This document shows, piece by piece, positions 22,579 to 30,443 of a stretch of DNA of 39,205 nucleotides. This DNA comes from Kiritimatiellales bacterium. GTDB lineage: Bacteria > Verrucomicrobiota > Kiritimatiellia > Kiritimatiellales > Pontiellaceae. Location of the stretch: the NCBI GenBank assembly GCA_021734595.1, contig JAIPIO010000003.1, forward strand, positions 1-39,205. Direction: 5' to 3'. The translations under genes and the position numbers were made by a program. The notes beneath the pieces are model-generated. The model was not told the origin of the DNA and did no database searches. It saw nothing but the letters and a program-made list of their open reading frames with translations. How positions within the stretch are numbered: the stretch's first letter is position 1; each line of letters begins with the position of its first letter.

Positions 22579-24027
22579 ATGAAACAGATCCTATTGCCTA
22601 CTATTTTGGGCCTTTGCCTCTCGGCCCTGCCCGCAGCAGCCAAGCCGAATATCCTGTTTGTGTACACCGATGACCAGGCGTCCTGGGCGATGGGCGTTTC
22701 CGGCGATCCGAACGCTCGCACGCCGAACATGGACCGGCTCGCCAGCGAAGGCGCACGCTTCACCAACGCATTCTGCACAACCCCGGTGTGTTCGCCCGCC
22801 CGCGCCAGTATCATGACAAGCCGCTACGCAATCGAATTTGGAATCCGCGACTTCATCCCCATGCCCGGGCACAAGTGCTACGATCCAGAGACGGTCAACG
22901 GACTTGACCCCAAGAGCACGACGTTTGCCGAGATTCTGCAATCCGCCGGCTACGCCACGGGCCTTGTCGGCAAGTGGCATCTCGGCAACTGGACCGAAGA
23001 CCCACGGCGCACATTCCATCCGACCCGCCACGGCTTCGACTATTTCATGGGCCTGCCCGAGGGTGGTTGCTCCCCTCAGGATCCCGAACTGGAAAAGGAT
23101 GGCAAGATACAGAAATTCAAGGGGCTCACAACCGATATTCTCACCGAGCATGCCATTGGCTACATCCGGGGAAACGGCGCGGAAAAACCGTTCCTCCTCT
23201 GTCTCAACTACCGCGCCCCCCATGGTGCCTGGCTGCCGGTGGCACCCGAAGATTGGGCCCCGTACAAGGACATGGATCCCACGCTCCCGCATCCCGACTA
23301 CCCCGGCCTGGACGTCAAGAAGGTCAAGCGCATGATGCGGGAGTACCTGGCCAGCACGAGCGGGGTGGACCGGAATCTCGGTCGGATCCTCGCCACCCTC
23401 GAAGATCTGGGAATTGCCGGCAACACCATTGTTATCTTCAGTTCGGATCATGGCTACAACATGGGCCACAACGGCATCTTCCACAAAGGCAACGGCAAGT
23501 GGGTCACCAAGACATTCCCCAAAAAGACGGAGACCATTGACCCCAAGTACCGGCCGAACATGTACGACAACTCCCTCAAGGTCCCATTGCTCGTCAAGTG
23601 GCCCGGCGTGACTAGGCCCGGCATGGTGATTGATCAGACGGTGTCCATGCTCGACATCCTGCCGACAGTGGCCGAGATGGCCGGCGCCACCATTCCGGGG
23701 GATGCGATGGTGCGCGGTCGAAGCATCGTACCGCTGCTCCGCGGCAAAATGCCCGCCGGCTGGAACGACGACTATTTCGGCGTGTACAGCATGATCAACT
23801 ACTGCACGTCCTATATGCGCTGCTACCGCACACCCGAGTGGAAGCTGATCCGCGACTTCAGGAATCCCGAGCGCGACGAACTCTACCACCTCGGCAAGGA
23901 TCCGGAAGAGCGCGTGAACCTCATCAGGAGCAAAGAGGTGCAAGTTATTGTCGAGAAACTGCACCGGAAGATTCTGGCGCACATGGAAACCATCGGAGAT
24001 CCCTTAATCAAAGATATGAACCAATAG
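22579..24027 (+). CDS. Exported FGly-dependent sulfatase
   Basis: The predicted protein has 482 residues. The ATG at 22579 has GGAG 7 nt upstream. A signal peptide (M-K-Q-I-L-L-P-T-I-L-G-L-C-L-S-A-L-P-A-A-A) precedes the sulfatase core. Metal ligands lie in Y-T-D-D-Q (Asp31-Asp32). The catalytic signature V-C-S-P-A-R gives Cys71 as the residue converted to formylglycine. G-K-W-H-L-G and S-S-D-H-G-Y-N complete the active site. Size and motifs fit the S1 family of polysaccharide and mucin sulfatases. The precise subfamily and sulfate position cannot be told. No maturase (FGE or anSME) gene lies in the window. Confidence 0.95.
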   Translation: MKQILLPTILGLCLSALPAAAKPNILFVYTDDQASWAMGVSGDPNARTPNMDRLASEGARFTNAFCTTPVCSPARASIMTSRYAIEFGIRDFIPMPGHKCYDPETVNGLDPKSTTFAEILQSAGYATGLVGKWHLGNWTEDPRRTFHPTRHGFDYFMGLPEGGCSPQDPELEKDGKIQKFKGLTTDILTEHAIGYIRGNGAEKPFLLCLNYRAPHGAWLPVAPEDWAPYKDMDPTLPHPDYPGLDVKKVKRMMREYLASTSGVDRNLGRILATLEDLGIAGNTIVIFSSDHGYNMGHNGIFHKGNGKWVTKTFPKKTETIDPKYRPNMYDNSLKVPLLVKWPGVTRPGMVIDQTVSMLDILPTVAEMAGATIPGDAMVRGRSIVPLLRGKMPAGWNDDYFGVYSMINYCTSYMRCYRTPEWKLIRDFRNPERDELYHLGKDPEERVNLIRSKEVQVIVEKLHRKILAHMETIGDPLIKDMNQ

Positions 24028-24169
24028 AAAACATGGTTTGGGGGGTTGACGTTCAACATTGGCAACCGGGGATTTGGTTCGCTTTTTTCATGGGAAGGCC
24101 TTGGGCGATAGGGAAGTCAGCTCCAAAAACGGACCCCCCTTTCCCGGCAAAGCCTCCGCCGTAGCCGCC

Positions 24170-24224
24170 GGATTCCAAACCCTGCCGAGGCAATTAAAGG
24201 ATTAAGTGACCAACCCTGTTCCAT
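24170..24224 (-). pseudogene. Remnant of a MurU-like gene 5' end
   Basis: From the ATG at 24224 the minus strand reads M-E-Q-G-W-S-L-N-P-L-I-A-S-A-G-F-G, matching M-E-Q-T-G-A-L-N-L-F-L-A-S-A-G-L-G of the gene at 27689. Similarity is lost after about 17 codons. The upstream block also matches (24225-24328). This is a third, nearly erased copy. Confidence 0.7.
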
Positions 24225-24328
24225 ATTCAGTCAGTTAACAAAGAATCAGTGATGGTTCATAGCTTATTGCACAAGGGCCGCCGTAAGGCGGTTCTCGGGA
24301 TGTTGATTTTCTCCGTAAAACCAACAGG
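24225..24328. repeat. Upstream block of MurU-like genes, remnant copy
   Basis: It shares AAGAATCAGTG, GGTTCATAGC, the CCGCC-gtaa-GGCGG hairpin (24289-24302) and TGTTGATTTTCTCCGTAAAA with the copy at 27690-27805. Confidence 0.8.
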
Positions 24329-24329
24329 A

Positions 24330-24357
24330 TTGGAAAATCCCCACCCTCTACTACAAC
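24330..24357 (+). promoter_or_regulatory. Variant promoter copy before a very short transcript
   Basis: TTGGAA (24330-24335), 16 bp ending CCTCTAC, TACAAC (24352-24357). ATG AAA follows after 8 nt (24366), but the frame closes after five codons. Confidence 0.45.
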
Positions 24358-24365
24358 TTTTTGTT

Positions 24366-24419
24366 ATGAAAGCGCTCAACTAATCAGGTTAGCGTTAAGC
24401 AAGCGTCCCGCTTGCTTTT
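24366..24419 (+). ncRNA. Possible short transcript ending at a strong hairpin
   Basis: From the expected transcription start to a 9-bp hairpin (AAGCAAGCG, 3-nt loop, CGCTTGCTT; 24397-24417) followed by T residues. This could be a small RNA of about 54 nt or the decayed leader of a lost gene. The first three codons resemble the other leader starts; the rest does not. Confidence 0.35.
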
Positions 24420-24454
24420 CCAATGGCTGGAACTCATCTTCCAATGGTTGGAGC
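24417..24454. repeat. Two TTTCCA-N5-TGGAAA palindromes
   Basis: TTTCCA-atggc-TGGAAC at 24417-24433 and CTTCCA-atggt-TGGAGC at 24438-24454. The second ends 15 bp before the -35 box at 24470. Confidence 0.75.
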
Positions 24455-24469
24455 CCGCCGTTGCCAACA

Positions 24470-24498
24470 TTGACAAAACCCTTGCCTTCTACTACAAC
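24470..24498 (+). promoter_or_regulatory. Stereotyped promoter of the GH-A hydrolase
   Basis: TTGACA (24470-24475), 17 bp ending CCTTCTAC, TACAAC (24493-24498). The gene ATG is 8 nt downstream at 24507, with no Shine-Dalgarno sequence possible inside the transcript. Confidence 0.8.
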
Positions 24499-24506
24499 GT
24501 TTCACT

Positions 24507-25991
24507 ATGAAAAAAACGATCCTCGCGATGCTTGCTGTGACCTTCACTGGTTGTTTGACCCCAACCGATATACAGGCCGATCCTAAAAAGGAACCCACTC
24601 CCGAGAAGCAAGCGAGGGAGGTGAGGCAAACAATAAAAAATGATTTTGGGATATCCGCGGGTGGTTTCATCTATCAATCCTCCCCGGTGGCGACACCCCA
24701 AATCATAGCGGAATTGGGAGCAACCTGTAATTACATACCCGTCATTTGGAAAAACATTGAGCCCGCCGACGATCAATGGAATTTCAAACTTATTGAGTTG
24801 CAGACTAAAACCCTAAAAAATCTCGGGATGGAAGCCGTTTATCGGATCAGCACCGGTAAAAATGATTGGGCCACCATTGAAACGGAAAAGGAAAAAGGCC
24901 AAGAAAAATTTGTCCCCATGTCGCTGATGCCTAAAGAGATGGCGGAATACAAAGAGTTTGTTGCCCAAGTCGTTGAAAAGGGGAAATCCTTCGGGGTGAA
25001 GTATTATGCCATTCAAAACGAAATCAACCAGGCTGACCACTGGGTCGGGAGTGCCGCTGATTATGCGGAGCTCTTAAAAGAAGCCTATGCCACGGTCAAA
25101 AAAGTTGATCCGGAGGCCATGGTTGTGGAAAACGGATTTGCCTCTCCGTGGTTGGGTACTATCATCACCCAGTGGTATTGCAACCAAGGTGAAGTACATA
25201 AAGCGATGGAGTTTTATAATACCTATTTTATTAGTCGCGGATACAACTGTAGGGATGAAGTGGAATTAAAAGCAGCGGTCTTTGACAAACGAATAAAAAG
25301 AGGGATTGGATTCTATCTGGAATATCTTGAATTGACCAAAGGGTGTTACGATGCGTATCAGCTTCACTTTTATGACCATTGGCAGGCAACTAAGGAATTT
25401 CTTGACTGGCACCGGGCTAGACTGGCGGATGTTGGAATCACGGACATGCCTTTGGTCGCATGGGAATTTGGCAATTATGTGGTCAAGGAAGGTTATAATC
25501 CCGAAGCGAATGCCGGTAATATTGTCAAAAAATATATTACTGCTCTGTCGGAAGGGGTCTATCAAATGATGTTCCAACCCGGGGCTTCGGTTGATCTTTC
25601 AAATGCAGGGGATGATCCGTTCAAAGAAAAACTCAAAAAACGAGACAAGCGAAGAACCTATAACTCCTATACCCTGCTCTTTGCCGATGCCAAGGACCAA
25701 TGGGGTCTCACCACTGAAGGAAAGGCCTATAGTGTGCTGGCAAAATACTGCAAAGACCACGAGACGGTAAAAGAAATAAAACTATCTGGCACCCCGGATC
25801 TGTACGGCTATCAAATCGAAAGCCCGCAGCGGAGAATTACCATGCTTTGGGCAATCCAAAATTGTACCATTGATGCCGCCGGACAATTTGGCGAAGCGGT
25901 TCCGGTTGATACCTTTGGAAACAAGGTCCGTGCCAATCTCAAAAAACTTGAAATTACCAATATGCCTATTTATTTAGTCGAAACGAAATAG
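24507..25991 (+). CDS. Exported clan GH-A glycoside hydrolase-like protein
   Basis: The predicted protein has 494 residues. The N-terminus (M-K-K-T-I-L-A-M-L-A-V-T-F-T-G-C) could be a lipoprotein signal with Cys16. The barrel shows the two clan GH-A carboxylates: acid/base Glu172 in Q-N-E-I-N after strand 4 and nucleophile Glu320 in A-W-E-F-G-N-Y after strand 7. Overall it looks nearest to GH39/GH5-like enzymes; the family is not certain. Third codon positions are visibly richer in A and T than in the sulfatase or oxidoreductase genes, so it may be an acquired gene. Expression probably starts leaderless from the promoter 8 nt upstream. Confidence 0.75.
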   Translation: MKKTILAMLAVTFTGCLTPTDIQADPKKEPTPEKQAREVRQTIKNDFGISAGGFIYQSSPVATPQIIAELGATCNYIPVIWKNIEPADDQWNFKLIELQTKTLKNLGMEAVYRISTGKNDWATIETEKEKGQEKFVPMSLMPKEMAEYKEFVAQVVEKGKSFGVKYYAIQNEINQADHWVGSAADYAELLKEAYATVKKVDPEAMVVENGFASPWLGTIITQWYCNQGEVHKAMEFYNTYFISRGYNCRDEVELKAAVFDKRIKRGIGFYLEYLELTKGCYDAYQLHFYDHWQATKEFLDWHRARLADVGITDMPLVAWEFGNYVVKEGYNPEANAGNIVKKYITALSEGVYQMMFQPGASVDLSNAGDDPFKEKLKKRDKRRTYNSYTLLFADAKDQWGLTTEGKAYSVLAKYCKDHETVKEIKLSGTPDLYGYQIESPQRRITMLWAIQNCTIDAAGQFGEAVPVDTFGNKVRANLKKLEITNMPIYLVETK

Positions 25992-26091
25992 AGTTTGCCG
26001 AGTAAGCATATAGAGCCAGAGAAGAATAAGCTGGGAGGGGGCCAGAAAGGCAATTTGGCAACGGGCCGCTTTTCGTGCGACTGCAACGTGT

Positions 26092-26108
26092 TTTCCAAAG
26101 GTTGGAAG
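26092..26108. repeat. TTTCCA-N5-TGGAAG palindrome
   Basis: TTTCCA-aaggt-TGGAAG. The rest of 25992-26180 holds GGCAACGGG, a string also found near 2497, and the GNAT upstream region. Confidence 0.65.
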
Positions 26109-26144
26109 ATGATCGGAATTTTTATATACAGTGGTTCAGGTTGG

Positions 26145-26156
26145 AGCTATATAGCT
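26145..26156. promoter_or_regulatory. AGCTATATAGCT palindrome upstream of GNAT copy 1
   Basis: A perfect 12-bp palindrome 24 nt before the ATG. It is conserved at 30408-30419 upstream of the intact copy, along with AGGAGTAT at the ribosome site. Confidence 0.45.
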
Positions 26157-26180
26157 TTTGATTTTTACCATTAGGAGTAT

Positions 26181-26612
26181 ATGAACCCAACCTTGTCCGC
26201 TGCCGTGGTGATCCGCCGCGTTGGCTTGAATCGAATTGACGACCTCCTTGCGCTGGAGGAATCTTGCTTCAGTTGCGACCGAAGCAATCGCCGCAATCTC
26301 CGGCATCTGTTGCTGTCCCCAAGCGCCTTTTGCCTTGGCGCCTACCATGGTGGCGAGCTGGTCGGCAGCATGGTTGTCTTGTTCAAAAGCAACTCCGGTG
26401 TGGCCCGGATATATTCATTGGCCGTTGCTGCTGCGGCGCGCGGACTGGGAGTTGGCCGGAGACTGTTGGCCAAGGCCGAGCAGAAGGCGAGGGAGCGTGG
26501 TTGCACGCAGATGCGGCTAGAGGTGCGCATGGACAATTTTCCAGCCATTCGGCTTTATGAACGCCATGGGTTTACCGATACCGAGGTCTTGTGCGGATAT
26601 TATGAGGACGGG
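26181..26612 (+). pseudogene. GNAT acetyltransferase, copy 1, C-terminus lost
   Basis: The first 144 codons are closely related to the intact gene at 30444 (same start, R-G-L-G-V-G-R-R-L acetyl-CoA loop, M-R-L-E-V-R-M-D-N-F, C-G-Y-Y-E-D-G). At 26612 the DNA switches to the inverted 3' part of a MurU-like gene. The frame stays open to 26885, but those 90 residues are antisense of MurU and not a real domain. Only about 11 residues of the GNAT are missing, so residual activity is not excluded. The ATP-grasp partner that follows the intact copy is absent here. Confidence 0.8.
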
Positions 26613-27689
26613 AAGATTATTCCGGCGCAGTATTTCGGTGAGTACAATCTGGCGTTCGACCATTGGTTCAAAGGCGGTGTATTCCAACAGCAGGCCCTCC
26701 GCAACATGGCGGTAGACCCGATCCGAGCCGCTGAGTATCGTCCTGCCATCTTTAGGGATATTCTCAGTGGCCGGCAACGAAAAGGATTCACGGAAATCCG
26801 GGCCGGCAACAATCGAACTCAATGTTTCCCTGTCTTCAATACGGGCCCCCGGCAAAAGGATGGTATCGCAAAGTTCGACGTTTGAACCGATCACCACATT
26901 TTTCTCAACCACGCAGATTCCGCTGATCTGTGTGTCCCAGGGGATTTCCAACGGCTCGGCAAAGAAGCGCTCAGATCCTTTCAGGCAGGTGAAAACCCCT
27001 TCGGCGTAACGATTCACATCCCCCACATCAATCCAGCGGCTGGATCCGATATCGTACGTGCCGATCCGGTAAGTTTTTTCAGCGGCCTCCACCCAGTATG
27101 GGGGCACATGGGATTCGCCTTCAGGCAGGGTTTCCAGAAACTCCGGTTCATAAATGGCCGCGCAGGCATAGCCCAGCCAGCGATGCACGCCGGGGGTTTT
27201 CATTTCCGGGTCGATACAAAGAAGATTCCCTTCAGCGTCCACACCTACACGGCGTTCACGGGAACGATCTTGCACCGCAAGTGTCACCATATTCCCGGAG
27301 TTCCGATGATGCATTGCAAATGCGTTCCAATCGATATCAGCCAAAATATCTCCGTTGATCAACAGGCAGGTGCCCTGCATGAAAAACTCATGGGCATGGG
27401 CAATGGCTCCACCCGTTCCCAAAAGTTCCTCTTCGTAAAAAAACGTTGGTCGAGGCAGCCCAGGCTGCAGTTCCCGGGCCCATTCCCGAAAGAGTTCCGG
27501 TTTGTAATGCAGATTTATCGCGAAATCGCGGATTTTCAAGGACGCCTGCACGGAATGCAGCAGGTGCTCAATCAGGGGGATCCCAGCCAGTGGCAGCAAA
27601 GGCTTCGGGAATGTATTCGTCACAGGTTGCAGCCGGGTTCCCAACCCTGCCGAGGCAAGGAAAAGATTAAGTGCTCCGGTCTGTTCCAT
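26517..27689 (-). pseudogene. MurU-like nucleotidyltransferase, copy 2, kinase domain lost
   Basis: The open frame has 390 residues from the ATG at 27689 (an upstream in-frame start at 27707 is less likely). Residues 1-361 parallel the fusion at 20421-22280: G-L-G-T-R-L-Q-P, P-K-P, L-L-G-T-G-G-A-I-A, the hexapeptide strip and the first kinase strand. After I-L-R-R-N-N-L-P-V the frame runs through antisense GNAT sequence to 26517. The AmgK-like kinase (H-R-D, I-D-F-Q) is gone. The transferase and hexapeptide parts look intact and may still work. Confidence 0.82.
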
Positions 27690-27805
27690 ATCCAGTCGGT
27701 AAACCAAGAATCAGTGGCAGTTCACAGCGGAAAGATAAATTTGAATAAGAGCCGCCACAAGACGGTTCCCGGGTTGTTGATTTTCTCCGTAAAACCAATC
27801 AGGGG
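27690..27805. repeat. Upstream block of MurU-like genes, copy 2
   Basis: Shares CCAAGAATCAGTGG, a CCGCC-acaa-GACGG hairpin and TTGATTTTCTCCGTAAAA with 24225-24328, and partly with 22281-22345. Nothing identifiable lies between 27806 and 27916. Confidence 0.8.
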
Positions 27806-27916
27806 GGTGGCACAGTTTCGGGTCTTCTTGGGGGTAGAGCGGGCAGGGCGGCGACACCACGCTCGAAATCGAGCACCTCAAGAACAGCGGCGTGCCGAAC
27901 TATGTGTTGCGGAATT

Positions 27917-29032
27917 TCATGAGCGTTTGGCTGAAAGGATAATGGCGCTACGGAGCCGGCTGGAGCCGAAGGAGGACATCGACTCGAAGTCCTCGATGGC
28001 AATCGGCACATATTGCAGATCAAGCATGGTCTGGGTTTTTTCGTCGAAATCTGGATCGTGGACATAGAAGCAATGTTCGTCGTAGCCGCTGAAGACCACC
28101 CAGTGCGGAACCTTCTTCCGGTCGAAGCGGTAGGTGCTGATCAGGACAATCGGAATGGCACCTCCGTCGCATGCCGAACGCAGTGTATTTTGATCGATGG
28201 CCTTGTAGTGGATTTTGATATCGGTGCCTTTGACTTGATTCACAAAGTCGTCGTGCACCGTTTGGACGATGTTCTTTTTTTCCTCACTGCGAACCCCTTC
28301 GATGAAAAGGGGCCCGCGTTTGTTGAGCCAGACCTCGGCATGAAAATTGCGGCGGCGGGCGGCGAGGGCGAGGCCGAGCGGATGGCAGCCGCCGTGGCCG
28401 GACGTCATGAAGATGGTGGTTGTTTCCCGCCAGAGCTGGAGCTCCTCGTTCAGGCTGGGGTTGTATCCAGCTGACAGGCCGGCCATGGCCATCATCATGG
28501 CGACCGGTCCACAGGTGAAGGGTGTGTGCTGCAGGAACCAGGGGATGTCGGCATGAACGGAATTTTGGGTGAGGTGGCGAATACGCTTCTGCATGCGCAA
28601 GGCATCGGAATGGTCGTCGTAGTAATCGCGCAACAGGCCGAATTCGCGAAACCCGAGTGCTTGGAAGAGAGCGATGGCGGATTGGTTGGTGTTGCCGACC
28701 TCCAGCCGGAAATGGATGGCGCCCCGCCGCAGGGCCTCCACCTCGCCAGCCTTCAGCAACGCCTTTGCCACGCCTCTTCCCCGCCATGCGGGTTCGGTGG
28801 CGAGCGAATAGAGTCGGGCCAGACGGGTGCCGCGGTGGAATACGATGATCAGATAGCCTATCGGCGCGCCTGTGTCATACGCTATGAGGAAAATGCTTTG
28901 GTCGTTGGAGATGAAACGGCGCATGCTGCGGCGGCTGAGTCGGTCCATGGGGAAACTTATCTCCTCGAGCTGAACCAGCCAGTCGATTTGGGCAATGGTG
29001 GCGGGAGCAATTTGAAATGTGCACTTATTCAT
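27917..29032 (-). CDS. GNAT acetyltransferase fused to a C39-like cysteine peptidase
   Basis: The predicted protein has 371 residues. Residues 1-150 form a RimI-like GNAT domain with acetyl-CoA loop R-G-R-G-V-A-K-A-L (84-92). It is related to the GNAT proteins at 26181 and 30444 (D-R-L-S-R-R, A-R-L-Y-S-L-A, R-L-E-V, Y-Y-D-D). Residues 160-371 form a C39-like papain-fold peptidase with oxyanion Gln168, catalytic Cys174 (Q-H-T-P-F-T-C-G-P), His310 (P-H-W-V-V-F-S-G-Y) and Asp326 (Y-V-H-D-P). There is no signal peptide, so it is cytoplasmic. Its start overlaps the stop of the M14-like gene by 8 nt. Together with the ATP-grasp and GNAT genes it forms a peptide-modification neighbourhood. Confidence 0.9.
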   Translation of the reverse strand: MNKCTFQIAPATIAQIDWLVQLEEISFPMDRLSRRSMRRFISNDQSIFLIAYDTGAPIGYLIIVFHRGTRLARLYSLATEPAWRGRGVAKALLKAGEVEALRRGAIHFRLEVGNTNQSAIALFQALGFREFGLLRDYYDDHSDALRMQKRIRHLTQNSVHADIPWFLQHTPFTCGPVAMMMAMAGLSAGYNPSLNEELQLWRETTTIFMTSGHGGCHPLGLALAARRRNFHAEVWLNKRGPLFIEGVRSEEKKNIVQTVHDDFVNQVKGTDIKIHYKAIDQNTLRSACDGGAIPIVLISTYRFDRKKVPHWVVFSGYDEHCFYVHDPDFDEKTQTMLDLQYVPIAIEDFESMSSFGSSRLRSAIILSAKRS

Positions 29033-30101
29033 GATTCAATCCATTGAGGGCTTGGCGGATAACCTGCCGGGCCTTGAGCAACACCAGTTCGCGCCAGTAG
29101 CCGTCGGCCGGGCAGAAGTGTTCGCGCATGGCCGCAGCGCTTTTCCGGATGGCTTCGGGATCGCCGGTCTTCCAGATGCAGTGGTCGTTGAGAACCACGT
29201 CGAACAGGTTTTGAATGGGGTAGGTTCCGAATTCCAATGTAACGAAGCAACCGCGGTTCTGCATTAGGGTATGCCAGCGATAGTCCAGCAGGCCCTCTTT
29301 TCGGACCGAACTGGACTCGCCGGTTGCGGGCGCCGCGGCGCTGGGGCCGTACCACTGCATGGCAGTCTTGAATCCGGCGTCTTCCGGTAGATGGTCGCAG
29401 ATCAGTTCGCCGTGCCCATAGGGACCGAGGCCGGAATGGACGTCCACCACCGCGAGGTGGCGGCCTTCAAGGCGGTAGTGGTCGATAATCCGCTCAATGG
29501 TCCGGTTTCCGTGGCCGGGCCCGGTTCCGCCGAAAAAGGGACCATGCGGATCGGCATACTGCCCGCCGCTGATGGCAATTTCATAGGCCTCTTCGCCGTG
29601 TTCCCGGCGATATTCGTCTAACATCCGCCGTCGGCGCTCCGGATCGGGGCAATAGATGGCCTCCATCAACTGAAGATAACCGGGGTTCTCCGGTAACGGG
29701 ACCTTGAAGTCGACAAAGTTGCGGTTCAGGTCGATCCCGTCGCCATCGCAGCGGCGGCTCATCGCAAAGCCGTAGGGATTGAGAGCGAAAACCAACAGGA
29801 TGGCGGTGTGTGGCGGCAGACGTGGCCGGGTGCGGAGGTGTGCAAGAAAATCATGCTGAACAGCCGCGCCAACCGCGCCTTCCACGCCATGCGTTGCGGA
29901 AATTAGAACGAGCACCCGATCGGCTTCGGGCGGGCCGATCCAAACGGTCTCGGTTGATAGCGCCGCCGTCAATGGAAAGCTGTGCGATTCCCGCGGTAGC
30001 GCGATGGATGGGAGCAGGCGGATAAATTGCTCGTGGGCTTGTACATAGGAATTAGGGAAAGCATCCTGGACATCGGTTATCAGCGTGGTCGGCTTGTTCA
30101 T
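29025..30101 (-). CDS. DUF2817 / M14-like zinc carboxypeptidase or deacylase
   Basis: The predicted protein has 358 residues from the ATG at 30101. An in-frame ATG at 30119 with AAGG upstream is an alternative. Zinc-site motifs of M14-type enzymes are visible: A-T-H-G-V-E-G (H-x-x-E), N-P-Y-G-F, D-G-I-D-L-N-R-N-F, V-D-V-H-S-G-L-G (third ligand) and a late catalytic Glu in L-E-F-G-T. DUF2817 proteins are related to aspartoacylases and carboxypeptidases. It is cytoplasmic by lack of a signal. Its operon partner is the GNAT-C39 fusion, and it is divergent from the GNAT plus ATP-grasp pair. A role in trimming or removing residues added by the ligase is inferred. Confidence 0.85.
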   Translation of the reverse strand: MNKPTTLITDVQDAFPNSYVQAHEQFIRLLPSIALPRESHSFPLTAALSTETVWIGPPEADRVLVLISATHGVEGAVGAAVQHDFLAHLRTRPRLPPHTAILLVFALNPYGFAMSRRCDGDGIDLNRNFVDFKVPLPENPGYLQLMEAIYCPDPERRRRMLDEYRREHGEEAYEIAISGGQYADPHGPFFGGTGPGHGNRTIERIIDHYRLEGRHLAVVDVHSGLGPYGHGELICDHLPEDAGFKTAMQWYGPSAAAPATGESSSVRKEGLLDYRWHTLMQNRGCFVTLEFGTYPIQNLFDVVLNDHCIWKTGDPEAIRKSAAAMREHFCPADGYWRELVLLKARQVIRQALNGLNHE

Positions 30102-30207
30102 AGGCGTTCTACCTAACATCTTGAACCTTGGATTTCGATAAAAAACAGCGGAATGAAGTGAGGGCGGCAAGGAGCCTGTTGGATTTTTTTTAGTGGTTAT
30201 ACGCACT

Positions 30208-30231
30208 GCATAGGTTTGACCGCACCTATGC
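30208..30231. promoter_or_regulatory. Inverted repeat between the divergent operons
   Basis: GCATAGGT and ACCTATGC arms with an 8-bp spacer. They lie in the 342-bp interval between the M14-like and GNAT genes and could be an operator for one or both. The rest of the interval shows only the GNAT upstream palindrome. Confidence 0.4.
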
Positions 30232-30407
30232 GCTCCCGCCATCGAGGCGATCCAATCCGTTGGCTGACTCGGCGCGTATTGGGTCTTTCATGCTAAGCAG
30301 GAAGCTCCATCGGCGCTGAAACCAACGGGTGGGCGGCAGTACGTCTCGGGGGGATTTTATGGGGGAGTCGAATTCACATAATTTGTGTATACAGCCATGA
30401 GGTTTGG

Positions 30408-30419
30408 AGCTATATAGCT
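30408..30419. promoter_or_regulatory. AGCTATATAGCT palindrome upstream of GNAT copy 2
   Basis: Same 12-bp palindrome and same 24-nt distance to the ATG as at 26145. Confidence 0.45.
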
Positions 30420-30443
30420 TTTGATTTTTACCATTAGGAGTAT

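Noticed and set aside
26041-26090. GGCAACGGG after the GH-A gene as a terminator like that at 2488
   Set aside because: No good complementary arm was found; read on the minus strand it resembles a degraded piece of the promoter upstream block, too weak to call.
26613-26885. Extension of GNAT copy 1 into a 234-residue protein with a novel C-terminus
   Set aside because: The extra 90 residues are an antisense frame of the MurU-like gene, and the same antisense frame is open in the undamaged copy near 21209-21476.
27847-27942. Plus-strand frame ending in a plausible C-terminus (V-P-N-Y-V-L-R-N-F, then a stop)
   Set aside because: It overlaps the end of the GNAT-C39 gene, has no start, and no family can be recognised; chance remains likely.
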